The notes under the pieces were generated by a model. It did not search any database and was not told the origin of the DNA. It saw nothing but the letters and a program-made list of their open reading frames with translations. A stretch of 64,000 nt of DNA, from NCBI RefSeq assembly GCF_030581005.1, contig NZ_JAUQSX010000007.1, forward strand, positions 1 through 64,000, given 5' to 3'. The DNA is from Hymenobacter mellowenesis (GTDB lineage Bacteria; Bacteroidota; Bacteroidia; Cytophagales; Hymenobacteraceae). A program made the translations under genes and the position numbers. Below, piece by piece: positions 1 to 8,604 of the stretch (positions within the stretch are counted from its first letter, which is position 1; each line of letters opens with the position of its first letter).

Positions 1-1793
1 GCGGGGATGGCCACGCTCAGCGTCTGCCACTCGGCGCTGCTGGCCGGCGCGTAGCCGTCAATCGGCGTCAGCCCTTGGGTAGTGAGGGCCGCTGCATTGA
101 AAGTAGCCGCCGTCAACCAAGTCTGGCCGCAGTCCGAGCTGAAGGCCACGCGCAGCTGCACGTCGTCGGTGCTGGAGCGCAGGGCGTAGGCGCGGGCAAA
201 GCGCAGCGTGGCGTTGGTGATGCCGGCCAGGTTGATGTTGGGGGTGATGAGCGTGCTGGTGGCCCCGGCCGGGTAGGTGCGGTTAGTCACGGCCAAGTAG
301 GCCGAGCCGTCGGCGGCGGGCACGACCGTCTGGCGGCGCCACACAAACGAGCTGCTGGCCACGCCGGCAGCCGTAGTGCCCGACAACTCGTAGTTGCGCA
401 GGGTGGGGGCAGTGAAGAGGGCGGGGAAGTTGGCGTCCTCAAAGGACTGGTTCAGCGGAGCGGTTTCGCCGCCGGACGGGCCTTCGACGCGAATGATGTT
501 GGTCTGGGTGCTGGTGGTGCTGCCAATGGAGTTGGTCACGGTCTCGGTCACGGAGTAGAAGCCGGCGTTGGCGTAGCTCACGCTCACCTGCTGGCCCGTG
601 GCCGTGGCGGGCGTGCCGCCGGGGAAGGACCAGGAGTAGGACAGCGTGCCGCCCGTGGCCGAGAAGTTGGAGGAATAGTCACGCAGCGTCACCGGGGTGT
701 TGATGCACACGCTGGCGCTCGTGCCCGGGGCAATGCCAAAAGCGGCAGTGGGGGCGCAGTCCACGGTTACGTAGCCGTCGTTGGTGCCCGTGGCCACCAG
801 ATTGGCCTGCGAAATCAGGTTGGGGCGGTTGGCGGCCAATACGGTGCGCATCAGGGCGCGCTGGCCCTGGGTGAACATCACTGCGCACGAAGCATAGTCC
901 ATGAAGTTCTGCACGTTGGCAATGGGGCCGCAGGGCGCGTAGTTCAGGTTGCAGCTGAAGGTGCCATCGGTCTGAGGCGTATCGGCCACGTTATCGGTGC
1001 CGGTGCAGTCGCCGGTGCCGGGGTTGTTGGTCTGGCCCCAGGGGTGCGATAGGCCGAAGTAGTGGCCGATTTCGTGGGTGGCGCCGCGCAGCAGCGCATT
1101 GCGGGGAGTGCTGGTGCCTTGGTTGCCGAAGTAGTCGTGGCGAATGACGTAGCCATCGCGCGGGTTGCTGGGGTTGTTCGGAGGCGATACATAGCCCACC
1201 ACAAACCCACCCGCCGTAGCCACCCCGATGGTGTTTACTACCCAGATGTTGAGGTACTTGCTCTGGTCCCACACGCCCACGGCCTGAATGGCGCCGCTCT
1301 GGTTGTCGTTGTAGAGGCTCGGCAGGTAGTGGCGGGTGATGCCGGTGGTGCAGTTGCCGTTGGGGTCTTTCTTGGCCAGGCGGAAGCGGAAGCCCACCGA
1401 AGCCGCAATGGGCTGAAACAGCGGGATAATCTGCGAAGTATCGGCGTTGAGCTTCTGATAATCCTGGTTCAGCAGCTCAATGGCGCTGTTAATCTGCCGG
1501 TCGCTGATGTTGTCGGTGCCACCGGTATGAATGATGTGCACCACCACCGGGATGGTCACATCGGTCACGTAGGTGGTGCGCTGCTGCGCCTGCGTCTGGG
1601 CCATGGCGGCCATGCGCAGGTCGAACGCTTTCTGGGCTTCGCGGGCGCCGGGGTGAGCAGCGAAATAACGCTCCTGCTCATCGACGGTGCCGCACCAGTT
1701 AGGGTTTTTGCCGCCTGTTGTCTGGGCCTGGGCGCCCAGGCCGGCGAAGGCAAGGACCGCAGCCATCACCGAGGGTAAAAATCTTTTCAGCAT
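1..1793 (-). CDS. Secreted M43-family zinc metalloprotease with PKD-like domain (3' end outside window)
   Basis: The gene reads leftward from an ATG at 1793 and leaves the window without a stop (597 codons visible). Residues 1-24 form a signal peptide ending in AQAQ. The zinc site HEIGHYFGLSH lies at residues 240-250 (His240, Glu241, His244, His250), the HExxHxxGxxH pattern of metzincins. A downstream NFMDYA supplies the Met-turn, which together points to the pappalysin/cytophagalysin (M43) family. A PKD-like beta-sandwich follows (GGTLSYSWSFPGGTP), then a jelly-roll-like region. Proteins of this build in Bacteroidota usually end in a T9SS sorting domain, but that end is not visible. Expected location is secreted or cell surface. 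No exact TAnnTTTG promoter is visible upstream. Confidence 0.9.
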   Translation of the reverse strand, partial: MLKRFLPSVMAAVLAFAGLGAQAQTTGGKNPNWCGTVDEQERYFAAHPGAREAQKAFDLRMAAMAQTQAQQRTTYVTDVTIPVVVHIIHTGGTDNISDRQINSAIELLNQDYQKLNADTSQIIPLFQPIAASVGFRFRLAKKDPNGNCTTGITRHYLPSLYNDNQSGAIQAVGVWDQSKYLNIWVVNTIGVATAGGFVVGYVSPPNNPSNPRDGYVIRHDYFGNQGTSTPRNALLRGATHEIGHYFGLSHPWGQTNNPGTGDCTGTDNVADTPQTDGTFSCNLNYAPCGPIANVQNFMDYASCAVMFTQGQRALMRTVLAANRPNLISQANLVATGTNDGYVTVDCAPTAAFGIAPGTSASVCINTPVTLRDYSSNFSATGGTLSYSWSFPGGTPATATGQQVSVSYANAGFYSVTETVTNSIGSTTSTQTNIIRVEGPSGGETAPLNQSFEDANFPALFTAPTLRNYELSGTTAAGVASSSFVWRRQTVVPAADGSAYLAVTNRTYPAGATSTLITPNINLAGITNATLRFARAYALRSSTDDVQLRVAFSSDCGQTWLTAATFNAAALTTQGLTPIDGYAPASSAEWQTLSVAIP

Positions 1794-1926
1794 AAGGGGT
1801 TATTTGGGAAGAAGTGTAAAAGGCGAAGTGGGGAGAAAAAAGCTGCAATTGGGCGGCAGCACTACTAAAATGACGGTTTAATTCCACTGAATAACCAGCC
1901 GCACGGTTGGCGTCAAGTGTCCAAAA

Positions 1927-2037
1927 TCACGGAATAACAACTTTTGTGGTCCAACGTGCGCCGGCCGTGGTCAGTTCAACCAAGTGAACAGCCGAAGCAG
2001 GGCGCGCTGCTTCGGTTAATGGCCAAGAGCCAATGCC
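1927..2037 (-). pseudogene. Possible remnant of a T9SS C-terminal sorting domain
   Basis: Read leftward and ending at the stop at 1927-1929, this frame encodes about 36 residues that look like the last strands of a type A T9SS sorting domain: a VHLVELTTAG strand, a short turn, then WTTKVVIP at the stop. The pattern resembles the ends of the two intact sorting domains in this window. No credible start or protease/adhesin body precedes it; further upstream the frame runs into the end of pcm in another frame. It could be a relic of a deleted exported protein or a chance match. Confidence 0.35.
1992..2015. terminator. Hairpin inside the 1794-2198 intergenic stretch
   Basis: CCGAAGCAG (1992-2000) pairs with CTGCTTCGG (2007-2015) over a six-base loop. 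It lies between pcm and the M43 protease gene, inside the possible sorting-domain remnant. There is no clean T-run, so terminator function is uncertain. The rest of the 405-bp gap shows no gene. Confidence 0.35.
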
Positions 2038-2198
2038 GGGGCCATGCGTAAGCGTCTCAGCATGCGTGGGTGAAGTGGGAGAAAACGGAAAAGGGCCGAA
2101 CGCAACGCCGCGGTGCCGGGGGGTGAGCAGTAGTCCGCCGCAGTTGCAATCGGTGAGCAAGTTACACCCCGCAAATGGCGAAATGATGAAGCCAGCCC

Positions 2199-3002
2199 TC
2201 AGGAGCGCCAACCACTGGCCCCGAGCAGGGGCACAAAGCGAAATTCCTCGAACTCCTCGCGCACAAACGCCTCGGGGCCTTCGCGCGTCACGCGCACCAT
2301 GCGCTGGGTCTGGCTGTCGCCCACCGGAATCACCAGCCGGCCGCCCACGCGCAGCTGCCGCAGCAGGGCCGGCGGCAAGCCGGGCGCTCCAGCCGTCACC
2401 AAGATGCCATCGAAAGGCGCCCGGGCGGGCAGGCCCACCGAGCCGTCGCCGCAATGCAGGTGGGCGCCGCCGGCGCCCAGCGCCGCCAGCCGCTGCCGGG
2501 TGCGCGCAAACAGCACCTCGTTGAACTCGATGCTTTCGACGTGGGGCGTGAGCTGGAGCAGCACCGCGCACTGGTAGCCCGAGCCGGTGCCCACTTCCAG
2601 CACTCGGTCGGTGGGCTGCGCGTTCAGCAGCTGGGTCTGGAAGGCCACCGTGTAAGGCTGCGAAATGGTCTGGCCCTCGCCGATGGGAAACGCTTTGTCC
2701 TGGTAGGCGTGGGCCTGGAAGGCGGCCTCGAAAAACAGGTGGCGCGGCACGGCCTGCAGGGCCGCAAGCACCCGCTCGTCGTGAATGCCGCGCTGGCGCA
2801 GCTCCCGGGCCAACGCGCGCCGCTGGCCTTGGTGGCGGTAAGAATCCTGAAGCGGTGAAATGGCGAAATCGAAAAAATGAAAGCCGAAAATAAGCCCCCG
2901 GGCCTCAACACGGCGCCCCAGCTCGCCGGCTGACGCTGGCAACCCGGTGCGCGTCCTACCTTTGCCCGGCGCGGTTTTTGTCCACTGGCCGCGAAAATAC
3001 AC
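2199..3002 (-). CDS. pcm: Protein-L-isoaspartate O-methyltransferase
   Basis: It repairs isoaspartyl residues in damaged proteins by S-adenosylmethionine-dependent methylation in the cytoplasm. The conserved part begins near DSYRHQGQRRAL and includes RHLFFE, the IGEGQTISQPY loop and the AdoMet-binding VLEVGTGSGYQCAVL, followed by LVIPVG near the C-terminus, as in Pcm/PIMT. The frame is open from a GTG at 3002 (267 codons), but the first 50 or so residues look non-conserved and overlap the start of the divergent sugar transferase gene. The true start is probably further in; a TTG lies at codon 21, and no ATG is present before the conserved part. Function is secure, the start is not. Confidence 0.9.
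   Translation of the reverse strand: MYFRGQWTKTAPGKGRTRTGLPASAGELGRRVEARGLIFGFHFFDFAISPLQDSYRHQGQRRALARELRQRGIHDERVLAALQAVPRHLFFEAAFQAHAYQDKAFPIGEGQTISQPYTVAFQTQLLNAQPTDRVLEVGTGSGYQCAVLLQLTPHVESIEFNEVLFARTRQRLAALGAGGAHLHCGDGSVGLPARAPFDGILVTAGAPGLPPALLRQLRVGGRLVIPVGDSQTQRMVRVTREGPEAFVREEFEEFRFVPLLGASGWRS
2957..2964 (+). promoter_or_regulatory. Bacteroidota -7 promoter element (TACCTTTG)
   Basis: TACCTTTG matches the TAnnTTTG -7 consensus of the Bacteroidota primary sigma factor. It lies 13 bp before the TTG at 2978, which suggests a very short leader for the sugar transferase gene, or that a later TTG (3017) is the true start. Confidence 0.6.
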
Positions 3003-4438
3003 CTTTCTATCCCGTTTTGCAGCTCATTCGCCGCTTTCAGTACGTTAAGCTTGTGGCCGCCGACTTTGGGGCGGCGCTGCTGGCATGGATGTGTTTCTAC
3101 CTCGTGCGCAAGTACTTGCTCAACGAGCTGACCGGCTACCGTTTCACCGAAGGTGCCCTGTTCGACCTCACCGGCTCGGCCATTTTCATCGCCGTTTTCT
3201 GGACGTTCCTCTACACGCTGGTGGGCGAGTACCGCGACATTTACCGCAAGTCGCGCCTCGGCGAGCTGCTGCGCCTGGCCCGGGTGTCGCTGCTTGGCGC
3301 CGTCGTTATCTTCTTCACGCTGCTGCTCGACGACCAAGGCGTGGTGAACTACAAGGCCTACTACAAAACGTTTTCGGCCTACTATCTGCTGCATTTTTTC
3401 ATCACGGGCTTCCTGCGCACCTTGGCCGTAAGCAGCGTGCAGCGCACCATTCGCAAAGGCTATATTTCGTTTCCTACGCTACTGGTGGGTTCCAATACGC
3501 TGGCCCTGAATACTTTTCATGAGCTGGTGCGCACCAGCAAGCACCTGGGCCTGCGGATGGTGGGCTTCGCGCCCGTCGGCGATACCGTCGACCCCGAACT
3601 GGCCACCGAGCTGCCCGCCCGCGGTTCCTATCAGCGCCTGCCGGCCCTGGTGCGGGCCCTCAAAATCGAGCAGATTGTCATCGCCATCGAACCCAGCGAA
3701 CACCTGCTTATTCAGGATATCCTGACCTTGCTCGACGGCACCTCGGCCCGCGTCAGCATCCTGCCCGACTTGTACCAGATGCTGCTGGGCTCGGTGAAAG
3801 TCAACCACTTATTCGGCACGCCGCTCATCGAAATCAAGCAGGACCTGCTGCCCGTGTGGCAGGTCATCCTCAAGCGGGTGATTGATGTGGTGGGCTCGGC
3901 CTTGTTTCTGGTGCTGGCCAGCTGGGTGTATGCCTTCACGGCTGTTATGGTAAAGTTGTCGTCGCCCGGGCCGGTATTCTACCGGCAGGAGCGTATTGGG
4001 CGCAACGGCCAGCCGTTCCGCATCATCAAGTTCCGCTCTATGTTCATCGATGCCGAGAAAATGGGGCCGGCCCTGAGTTCCGACCACGACCCGCGCATCA
4101 CCAAGTGGGGCCGCTTCATGCGCAAGGTGCGCCTCGACGAGCTGCCCCAGTTCTGGAACGTGCTCAAAGGCGATATGAGCATCGTGGGCCCGCGCCCCGA
4201 GCGCCAGTTTTTCATCGACCAGATTGTGAAAATTGCGCCCCACTACCGCCACCTGCACCGCGTACGCCCCGGCCTCACCTCGCTAGGCCAGGTGAAATAC
4301 GGCTACGCCGAAACCGTGGCCCAGATGGTGGAACGCCTGAAATTCGACATTCTCTACATCGAGAACATGAGCTTGGCTATGGACTTCCGGGTGTTGCTCT
4401 ACACGTTGAAGATTATTGTAGAGGGACGGGGGAAGTAG
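2978..4438 (+). CDS. Exopolysaccharide polyprenyl-phosphate sugar-1-phosphate transferase (WbaP/WcaJ-like)
   Basis: An initiating transferase that moves a sugar-1-phosphate from a nucleotide sugar to undecaprenyl phosphate at the inner membrane, starting capsule, O-antigen or exopolysaccharide repeat units. Residues about 25-175 carry several membrane spans, about 180-290 form a CoA-binding-like domain, and about 292-486 are the bacterial sugar transferase domain with KRVIDVVGSALFLVLAS, SPGPVFYRQERIGRNG, FRIIKFRSM, RLDELPQFWNVLKGDMS, IVGPRPER and RPGLTSLGQV. Length (486 codons from TTG 2978) fits the family. An alternative TTG at 3017 gives a start closer to the first membrane span. It stands alone, with no other polysaccharide genes beside it. 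Confidence 0.9.
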   Translation: MSTGRENTPFYPVLQLIRRFQYVKLVAADFGAALLAWMCFYLVRKYLLNELTGYRFTEGALFDLTGSAIFIAVFWTFLYTLVGEYRDIYRKSRLGELLRLARVSLLGAVVIFFTLLLDDQGVVNYKAYYKTFSAYYLLHFFITGFLRTLAVSSVQRTIRKGYISFPTLLVGSNTLALNTFHELVRTSKHLGLRMVGFAPVGDTVDPELATELPARGSYQRLPALVRALKIEQIVIAIEPSEHLLIQDILTLLDGTSARVSILPDLYQMLLGSVKVNHLFGTPLIEIKQDLLPVWQVILKRVIDVVGSALFLVLASWVYAFTAVMVKLSSPGPVFYRQERIGRNGQPFRIIKFRSMFIDAEKMGPALSSDHDPRITKWGRFMRKVRLDELPQFWNVLKGDMSIVGPRPERQFFIDQIVKIAPHYRHLHRVRPGLTSLGQVKYGYAETVAQMVERLKFDILYIENMSLAMDFRVLLYTLKIIVEGRGK

Positions 4439-4450
4439 GGTGCCAGCTGT

Positions 4451-4663
4451 CATTGCGAGGCCGCCGGCCGAAGCAATCCATTCTTTTCTCGGCAACCAGC
4501 CCACTTTGTGACAACCGAAGGTCAGCGAAGCTAAATCCGAATTTAAAAGCCCCGGAACTGCGCAGTGCCGGGGCTTTCTGGTAAAAGAACAGGTCTGATG
4601 CTGAGAGGACGGATGACCACGGCCGGCGCCCTCGTAAATGACAGGCGGTGCCTCCTCGCAATG
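4451..4663. repeat. Degenerate inverted pair of a CATTGCGAGG-type intergenic repeat
   Basis: CATTGCGAGG at 4451-4460, followed by GCCGAAGCAATCC, is mirrored by CCTCGCAATG at 4654-4663. The arms lie about 190 bp apart, flank the terminator at 4546-4577 and are otherwise eroded. This looks like an old copy of a short palindromic intergenic repeat related in style to the cleaner copies at 14245, 17773 and 20841. Confidence 0.5.
4546..4577 (+). terminator. Hairpin terminator after the sugar transferase gene
   Basis: AAAGCCCCGG (4546-4555) pairs perfectly with CCGGGGCTTT (4568-4577). The loop contains a second small palindrome, ACTGCGCAGT. It is placed between the sugar transferase stop and the mnmA promoter. 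Confidence 0.75.
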
Positions 4664-4670
4664 CCAAGCG

Positions 4671-4678
4671 TACCTTTG
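4671..4678 (+). promoter_or_regulatory. Bacteroidota -7 promoter element (TACCTTTG) for mnmA
   Basis: An exact TAnnTTTG match 48 bp upstream of the mnmA ATG at 4727. Confidence 0.7.
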
Positions 4679-4726
4679 CAATTGCCGGCCGGAACCTTTC
4701 AAGCTCCGGGTGAATTGCACCACACC

Positions 4727-5884
4727 ATGAATACCGAAACAAAAGGAAGAGTACTCGTCGCAATGAGCGGCGGCATTGATAGCAGCGTGGCCGCCGTGCT
4801 GCTGCACGAGCAAGGCTACGAAGTGGTCGGGATGACCATGAAAACCTGGGATTACGCCAGCGCCGGCGGTTCCAAGAAAGAAACCGGCTGCTGCTCGCTC
4901 GACAGCATCAACGACGCCCGCGACATTGCCGTGACTCTCGGCTTCCCGCACTACATCATCGACATTCGCGACGAATTCGGTGATTTTGTGATTGATAACT
5001 TCACCGACGAGTACCTGGCCGGCCGCACGCCTAATCCCTGCGTGCTCTGCAATACCCACATCAAGTGGGACGCCCTGCTGCGCCGCGCCGACCAATTGGG
5101 GTGCGAGTTCATTGCCACCGGCCACTACGCCAACATCCGCAAAGACCCCGAAACCGGCCGCTTTGTGGTTAGCAAAGGCCTGGATGAGAACAAAGACCAA
5201 AGCTATGCCCTCTGGGGCGTGAGCCAGGAGAGCCTGAGCCGCACGCTGTTCCCGTTGGGCGGCATGCGCAAAACCGAGATTTACGACGAGGCCCGTCGGC
5301 GCGGCTTTACCGAACTGGTGAACAAGCCCGAGAGCTACGAAATCTGCTTCATCCCCGACAACGACTACCGCGGCTTCCTGCGTCGCCGTGTGCCGGGCTT
5401 GGAGGCGCGCGTGGCCGGCGGCAACTTCGTGGCCAAAAACGGCCGCGTCATCGGCAAGCACGAGGGCTACCCGTTCTACACCATCGGGCAGCGCAAGGGG
5501 CTGGGCGTGGCGCTGGGCTACCCCGCGTTCGTGCTCGAAATCCGCCCCGATACCAACGAAGTGGTGCTCGGTAATTACGACGAGCTGGCCAGCACCGCCA
5601 CCGTAGTGGGCAAGCTAAACATGGGCAAGGAGGCCAGTCTGGCCGGCCGCGGCCTGGTGCCGGCCGTGGTGAAAGTGCGCTACAACCACGACGGCGCGCC
5701 CGCATTTCTGGAAGAAGTGGACGGCAAAATCCGCGTTTATTTCGAGGAGGCCGTGCACGCCATCACGCCTGGGCAGGCCGCCGTGTTCTACGACGGGCAG
5801 GACGTGCTGGGCGGCGGTTGGATTGAGCGCCACGTAATTGGCGAAATCCCCTTACCTTTTGCCGCCGCAACGGCCGCGCAATAA
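4727..5884 (+). CDS. mnmA: tRNA-specific 2-thiouridylase MnmA
   Basis: It thiolates U34 of tRNA-Glu, -Gln and -Lys using ATP and a relayed persulfide sulfur. The ATG at 4727 starts just before the PP-loop motif VAMSGGIDSSVAAVLL. The first catalytic cysteine lies in NPCVLCNTHIKW and the second in the SYEICFIPDNDYRGF segment, both typical of MnmA. FIATGHYA and HEGYPFYTIGQRKGLG are family signatures. The 385 residues match the usual length. An in-frame extension to 4565 would run through the upstream repeat and promoter, so it is rejected. The lipoprotein gene follows after 32 bp and may be co-transcribed. Confidence 0.97.
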   Translation: MNTETKGRVLVAMSGGIDSSVAAVLLHEQGYEVVGMTMKTWDYASAGGSKKETGCCSLDSINDARDIAVTLGFPHYIIDIRDEFGDFVIDNFTDEYLAGRTPNPCVLCNTHIKWDALLRRADQLGCEFIATGHYANIRKDPETGRFVVSKGLDENKDQSYALWGVSQESLSRTLFPLGGMRKTEIYDEARRRGFTELVNKPESYEICFIPDNDYRGFLRRRVPGLEARVAGGNFVAKNGRVIGKHEGYPFYTIGQRKGLGVALGYPAFVLEIRPDTNEVVLGNYDELASTATVVGKLNMGKEASLAGRGLVPAVVKVRYNHDGAPAFLEEVDGKIRVYFEEAVHAITPGQAAVFYDGQDVLGGGWIERHVIGEIPLPFAAATAAQ

Positions 5885-5916
5885 GCCGCGTTATACCTCT
5901 TTTTCTACTCTTCGCT

Positions 5917-6735
5917 ATGGCGTCACCGCTTCTCCGCTCGCTTTCTCAACTGGCCGCCGGGCGCCGGGTCTTGGCCGTTGCTGCCCTCGCGCTGTCCGCT
6001 GGCGTGAGCGGCTGCAAAAACGATTCGATGGCTGTGCCCGACACCGGCACCGGCTATTACCCCATTGCCGTGGGCAATTCCTGGACCTATGCCGTGGCCG
6101 ACAGCACCTGGAGCCAGGCCCTGGCTTCGGGCACGGCCCTGGGCACGCCCAGCGTGGTCACGGTCAGCAATTACCAGTTCAAGGAAACCATCACGGAGGT
6201 ATTCACCGATGCGAGCGGGCAGACGGCTTACCGCCTGGTGCGCTCCAAAATGGGCCCGACCACGACGAGCTTCCGCGACGACAGCGTGTTTGTGCTCACG
6301 GCCAACGCCAACTTTGTGGCCCTAAACCGCAACAATGCTAAAACGGCGGAGCTTATCTTCCCGGTGCGACAGGGCCGGTCCTGGAATCTGAACGCGTTCA
6401 ACAACAGTTCCAACGATACCATCACGGCCGAAACCCGGCAGTATAGCCGGGTAGGGCAGTCGTTCACCACGGGCGGCGGTACCTCGGGCCTGCCGGCTAA
6501 GGCCTATGAAACGACCGTGACGGTGAACAATACGGGCACGGCCACCGAAAACAGCGCCCTCAAGCGCGTGGGCTACCAGCAGGTGTTTGCCAAAGGCGTG
6601 GGACCGGTGTTGCGCCGCCGCTTCTTTTTTGCCAATTTTTACACCAATAGCTCACAAACGGTTCAATACTTCCCCGGCAATTACTTCGCGGCCACTACCC
6701 GGCGCGAAACGCTGATTAGCTCCAACGTCCGCTAG
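5917..6735 (+). CDS. Putative lipoprotein of unknown function
   Basis: A 272-residue protein with a long N-terminal signal and a lipobox-like LSAGVSGC around residue 34, so probably a lipid-anchored envelope protein. The body starts with YYPIAVGNSWTYAVADST, the PLAVGNKWTY-like motif common in Bacteroidota beta-rich lipoproteins, and is rich in Thr and Asn with no catalytic motif I recognise. It follows mnmA by 32 bp with a tidy ATG at 5917. I cannot assign a function. The neighbouring subtilase suggests only that both belong to the cell envelope. Confidence 0.75.
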   Translation: MASPLLRSLSQLAAGRRVLAVAALALSAGVSGCKNDSMAVPDTGTGYYPIAVGNSWTYAVADSTWSQALASGTALGTPSVVTVSNYQFKETITEVFTDASGQTAYRLVRSKMGPTTTSFRDDSVFVLTANANFVALNRNNAKTAELIFPVRQGRSWNLNAFNNSSNDTITAETRQYSRVGQSFTTGGGTSGLPAKAYETTVTVNNTGTATENSALKRVGYQQVFAKGVGPVLRRRFFFANFYTNSSQTVQYFPGNYFAATTRRETLISSNVR

Positions 6736-6751
6736 CTGCCATTTGCTGACG

Positions 6752-6759
6752 TATCTTTT
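6752..6759 (+). promoter_or_regulatory. Weak -7-like element before the subtilase gene
   Basis: TATCTTTT departs from TAnnTTTG at its last base and lies 19 bp before the ATG at 6779. A weak candidate only. Confidence 0.3.
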
Positions 6760-6778
6760 TGAAAGTACAAGGTTTACA

Positions 6779-8470
6779 ATGGTGAGTTCTGTATCGAAAT
6801 GGCTGTTGCTGGCGCTGGTGGCGGTTGGCTTGGATGTATTGGCCGCGCCCCTGGCGCAGGCCCAGGGCCTGCGGCGGCGCCACCTGATATACCTGCGCGA
6901 CAAAACCGGCACGCCGTATTCGGTATCGCAGCCGCAGGCGTTTCTGTCGGCGCGTTCGGTGGCCCGGCGCACGCGGCAGGGCATTCCGGTGCTCCCGCGC
7001 GACCTGCCCGTGAATCCAGCCTACGTTGCCCAAATCAGCAACGTGGCCGGCAACCCCCAAATCATGTACACCTCGCGGTGGTTCAATGCCGTGCTGGTGG
7101 CCTGCGATTCGACCGTGCTGGCCCGCATTCAGGCCCTGCCCATTGTGCGGAGCGCCACCACCCTGAACCGCAATTACCTGGCCCCGGCGCCCACCGCGCC
7201 GCCGGTGCAGGCCACGCCCACGGTCAACCGCACCCAGGCCACCCGGGCCCAGTACGGCCCGGCCTACCGCCAGAATCTGCAAATCGGGGCCACGGCCATG
7301 CACGACGCTGGCTTCCGGGGCGATGGCATGCACATTGCCGTGTTCGATGCCGGCTTCCCCGGCGTCAATCAGATTCCGGCCCTGCAGTCCGTTTTTCAGG
7401 AGAACCGGCTGGCGGGCACCCGCAACTACGTGGATGGCGGCTTCAATGTGTACAACCGCGACGCCCACGGTACCAACTGCGTATCGGCCATCGCGGCCAA
7501 CCAATCAGGCTTTTACATCGGCTCGGCACCCAAGGCCACGTTCCACCTGTGCATCACTGAGGACATTTATTCGGAGCATCCCATTGAGGAAGCCAACTGG
7601 CTGGCCGCGGCCGAATACGCTGACTCGGCGGGGGTCGACATCATCAGTTCTTCGCTGGGCTATACCACGTTCGACGCGCCGTCGCGGTCCTACACCTACG
7701 CCGATATGAACGGGCGCACGGCCATCAGCACGCGGGCGGCCACGTTTGCCGCGCGCGTGGGCATGCTGGTGGTGAATGCCGCCGGCAATGAGGGCGACAA
7801 GCCCTGGCACTACATCTCGGCCCCGGCCGATGCCGATTCCATCATATCGGTGGCGGCGGTCGACTCGATGGGCAACCGCGCTTTTTTCAGCTCCTACGGG
7901 CCTTCCTCGGACGGGCGCATCAAACCCACGCTGGCGGCTATGGGGCTGGCCGCAGCGGTGCTCGGGCAAACGGGCAACGCCTTTCGGGGCAGCGGCACGT
8001 CGTATGCCTGCCCTATTCTGGCGGGCATGGTGGCGGGCTTCTGGCAGGCCAACCCCACGCTCACGGCCCAGCAGGTCATCATGGCCCTGCGCAGCACCGC
8101 CACCCAGGCCAACAACCCCGATAATGAACTGGGCTACGGCATCCCTAATTTCGTGACGGCTTACAACGCCCTGCACCCCAACGCGCCCCTGGCTACCAAG
8201 GCCGAAGCAGGAGCAGCCGAAGCGCTTGGGATATATCCCAACCCCAGCGGCGACGGCCCGCTCACCCTGGTATTGCCTACCGCGCTGCAGGGCCAGCCCC
8301 TGCAGGTACGGGTGCTCGATGCGCGCGGTGCGGCGGTGCTGCAACAACAACTGCCCGCCGTGCGCGGCACCGAAGTGCCCTTGCCTATGGCCCGACTCGC
8401 AAAGGGCGTTTATACCTGCGAAGTAAGTGCCGGAGCTACTCGTCGAACGGTGAAGTTCACCCAGCAATAG
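6779..8470 (+). CDS. Secreted S8 (subtilisin-family) serine protease with T9SS sorting domain
   Basis: A 563-residue exported endopeptidase. Residues 1-28 are a signal peptide ending in AQAQ. A propeptide-like region follows to about residue 165. The catalytic triad is Asp190 in IAVFDAGFPG, His230 in DAHGTNCVSAIAA and Ser408 in GSGTSYACP, with the oxyanion Asn337 in NAAGNEG. The last 85 or so residues (YPNPSGDGPLTL to the C-terminal VKFTQQ) form a type A T9SS sorting domain, so the enzyme should be secreted or surface-attached by the type IX system. The ATG at 6779 is preferred over an upstream non-ATG frame because it begins the signal peptide directly. A strong terminator follows at 8491. 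Confidence 0.95.
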   Translation: MVSSVSKWLLLALVAVGLDVLAAPLAQAQGLRRRHLIYLRDKTGTPYSVSQPQAFLSARSVARRTRQGIPVLPRDLPVNPAYVAQISNVAGNPQIMYTSRWFNAVLVACDSTVLARIQALPIVRSATTLNRNYLAPAPTAPPVQATPTVNRTQATRAQYGPAYRQNLQIGATAMHDAGFRGDGMHIAVFDAGFPGVNQIPALQSVFQENRLAGTRNYVDGGFNVYNRDAHGTNCVSAIAANQSGFYIGSAPKATFHLCITEDIYSEHPIEEANWLAAAEYADSAGVDIISSSLGYTTFDAPSRSYTYADMNGRTAISTRAATFAARVGMLVVNAAGNEGDKPWHYISAPADADSIISVAAVDSMGNRAFFSSYGPSSDGRIKPTLAAMGLAAAVLGQTGNAFRGSGTSYACPILAGMVAGFWQANPTLTAQQVIMALRSTATQANNPDNELGYGIPNFVTAYNALHPNAPLATKAEAGAAEALGIYPNPSGDGPLTLVLPTALQGQPLQVRVLDARGAAVLQQQLPAVRGTEVPLPMARLAKGVYTCEVSAGATRRTVKFTQQ

Positions 8471-8490
8471 CCTCATCCTAAGCCATCTGA

Positions 8491-8517
8491 AAAAGCTCCC
8501 AATCGGGAGCTTTTTTT
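8491..8517 (+). terminator. Rho-independent terminator after the subtilase gene
   Basis: AAAAGCTCCC (8491-8500), loop AATC, GGGAGC and then seven T residues: a textbook intrinsic terminator. Confidence 0.9.
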
Positions 8518-8604
8518 GTGTGAAATGCCGGACATATTCGCTTGTTTTTGAGGGGTATAATTCGTAATTTTAAAGCATCAATTCACCCGTTTGATTGCAG
8601 GATA

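Noticed and set aside
75..1778. Plus-strand open frames 75-1052 and 1062-1778
   Set aside because: They mirror the M43 protease, which has a signal peptide and zinc motif on the minus strand.
4283..5461. A 392-codon open frame on the minus strand
   Set aside because: Antisense to mnmA and the sugar transferase; no family features.
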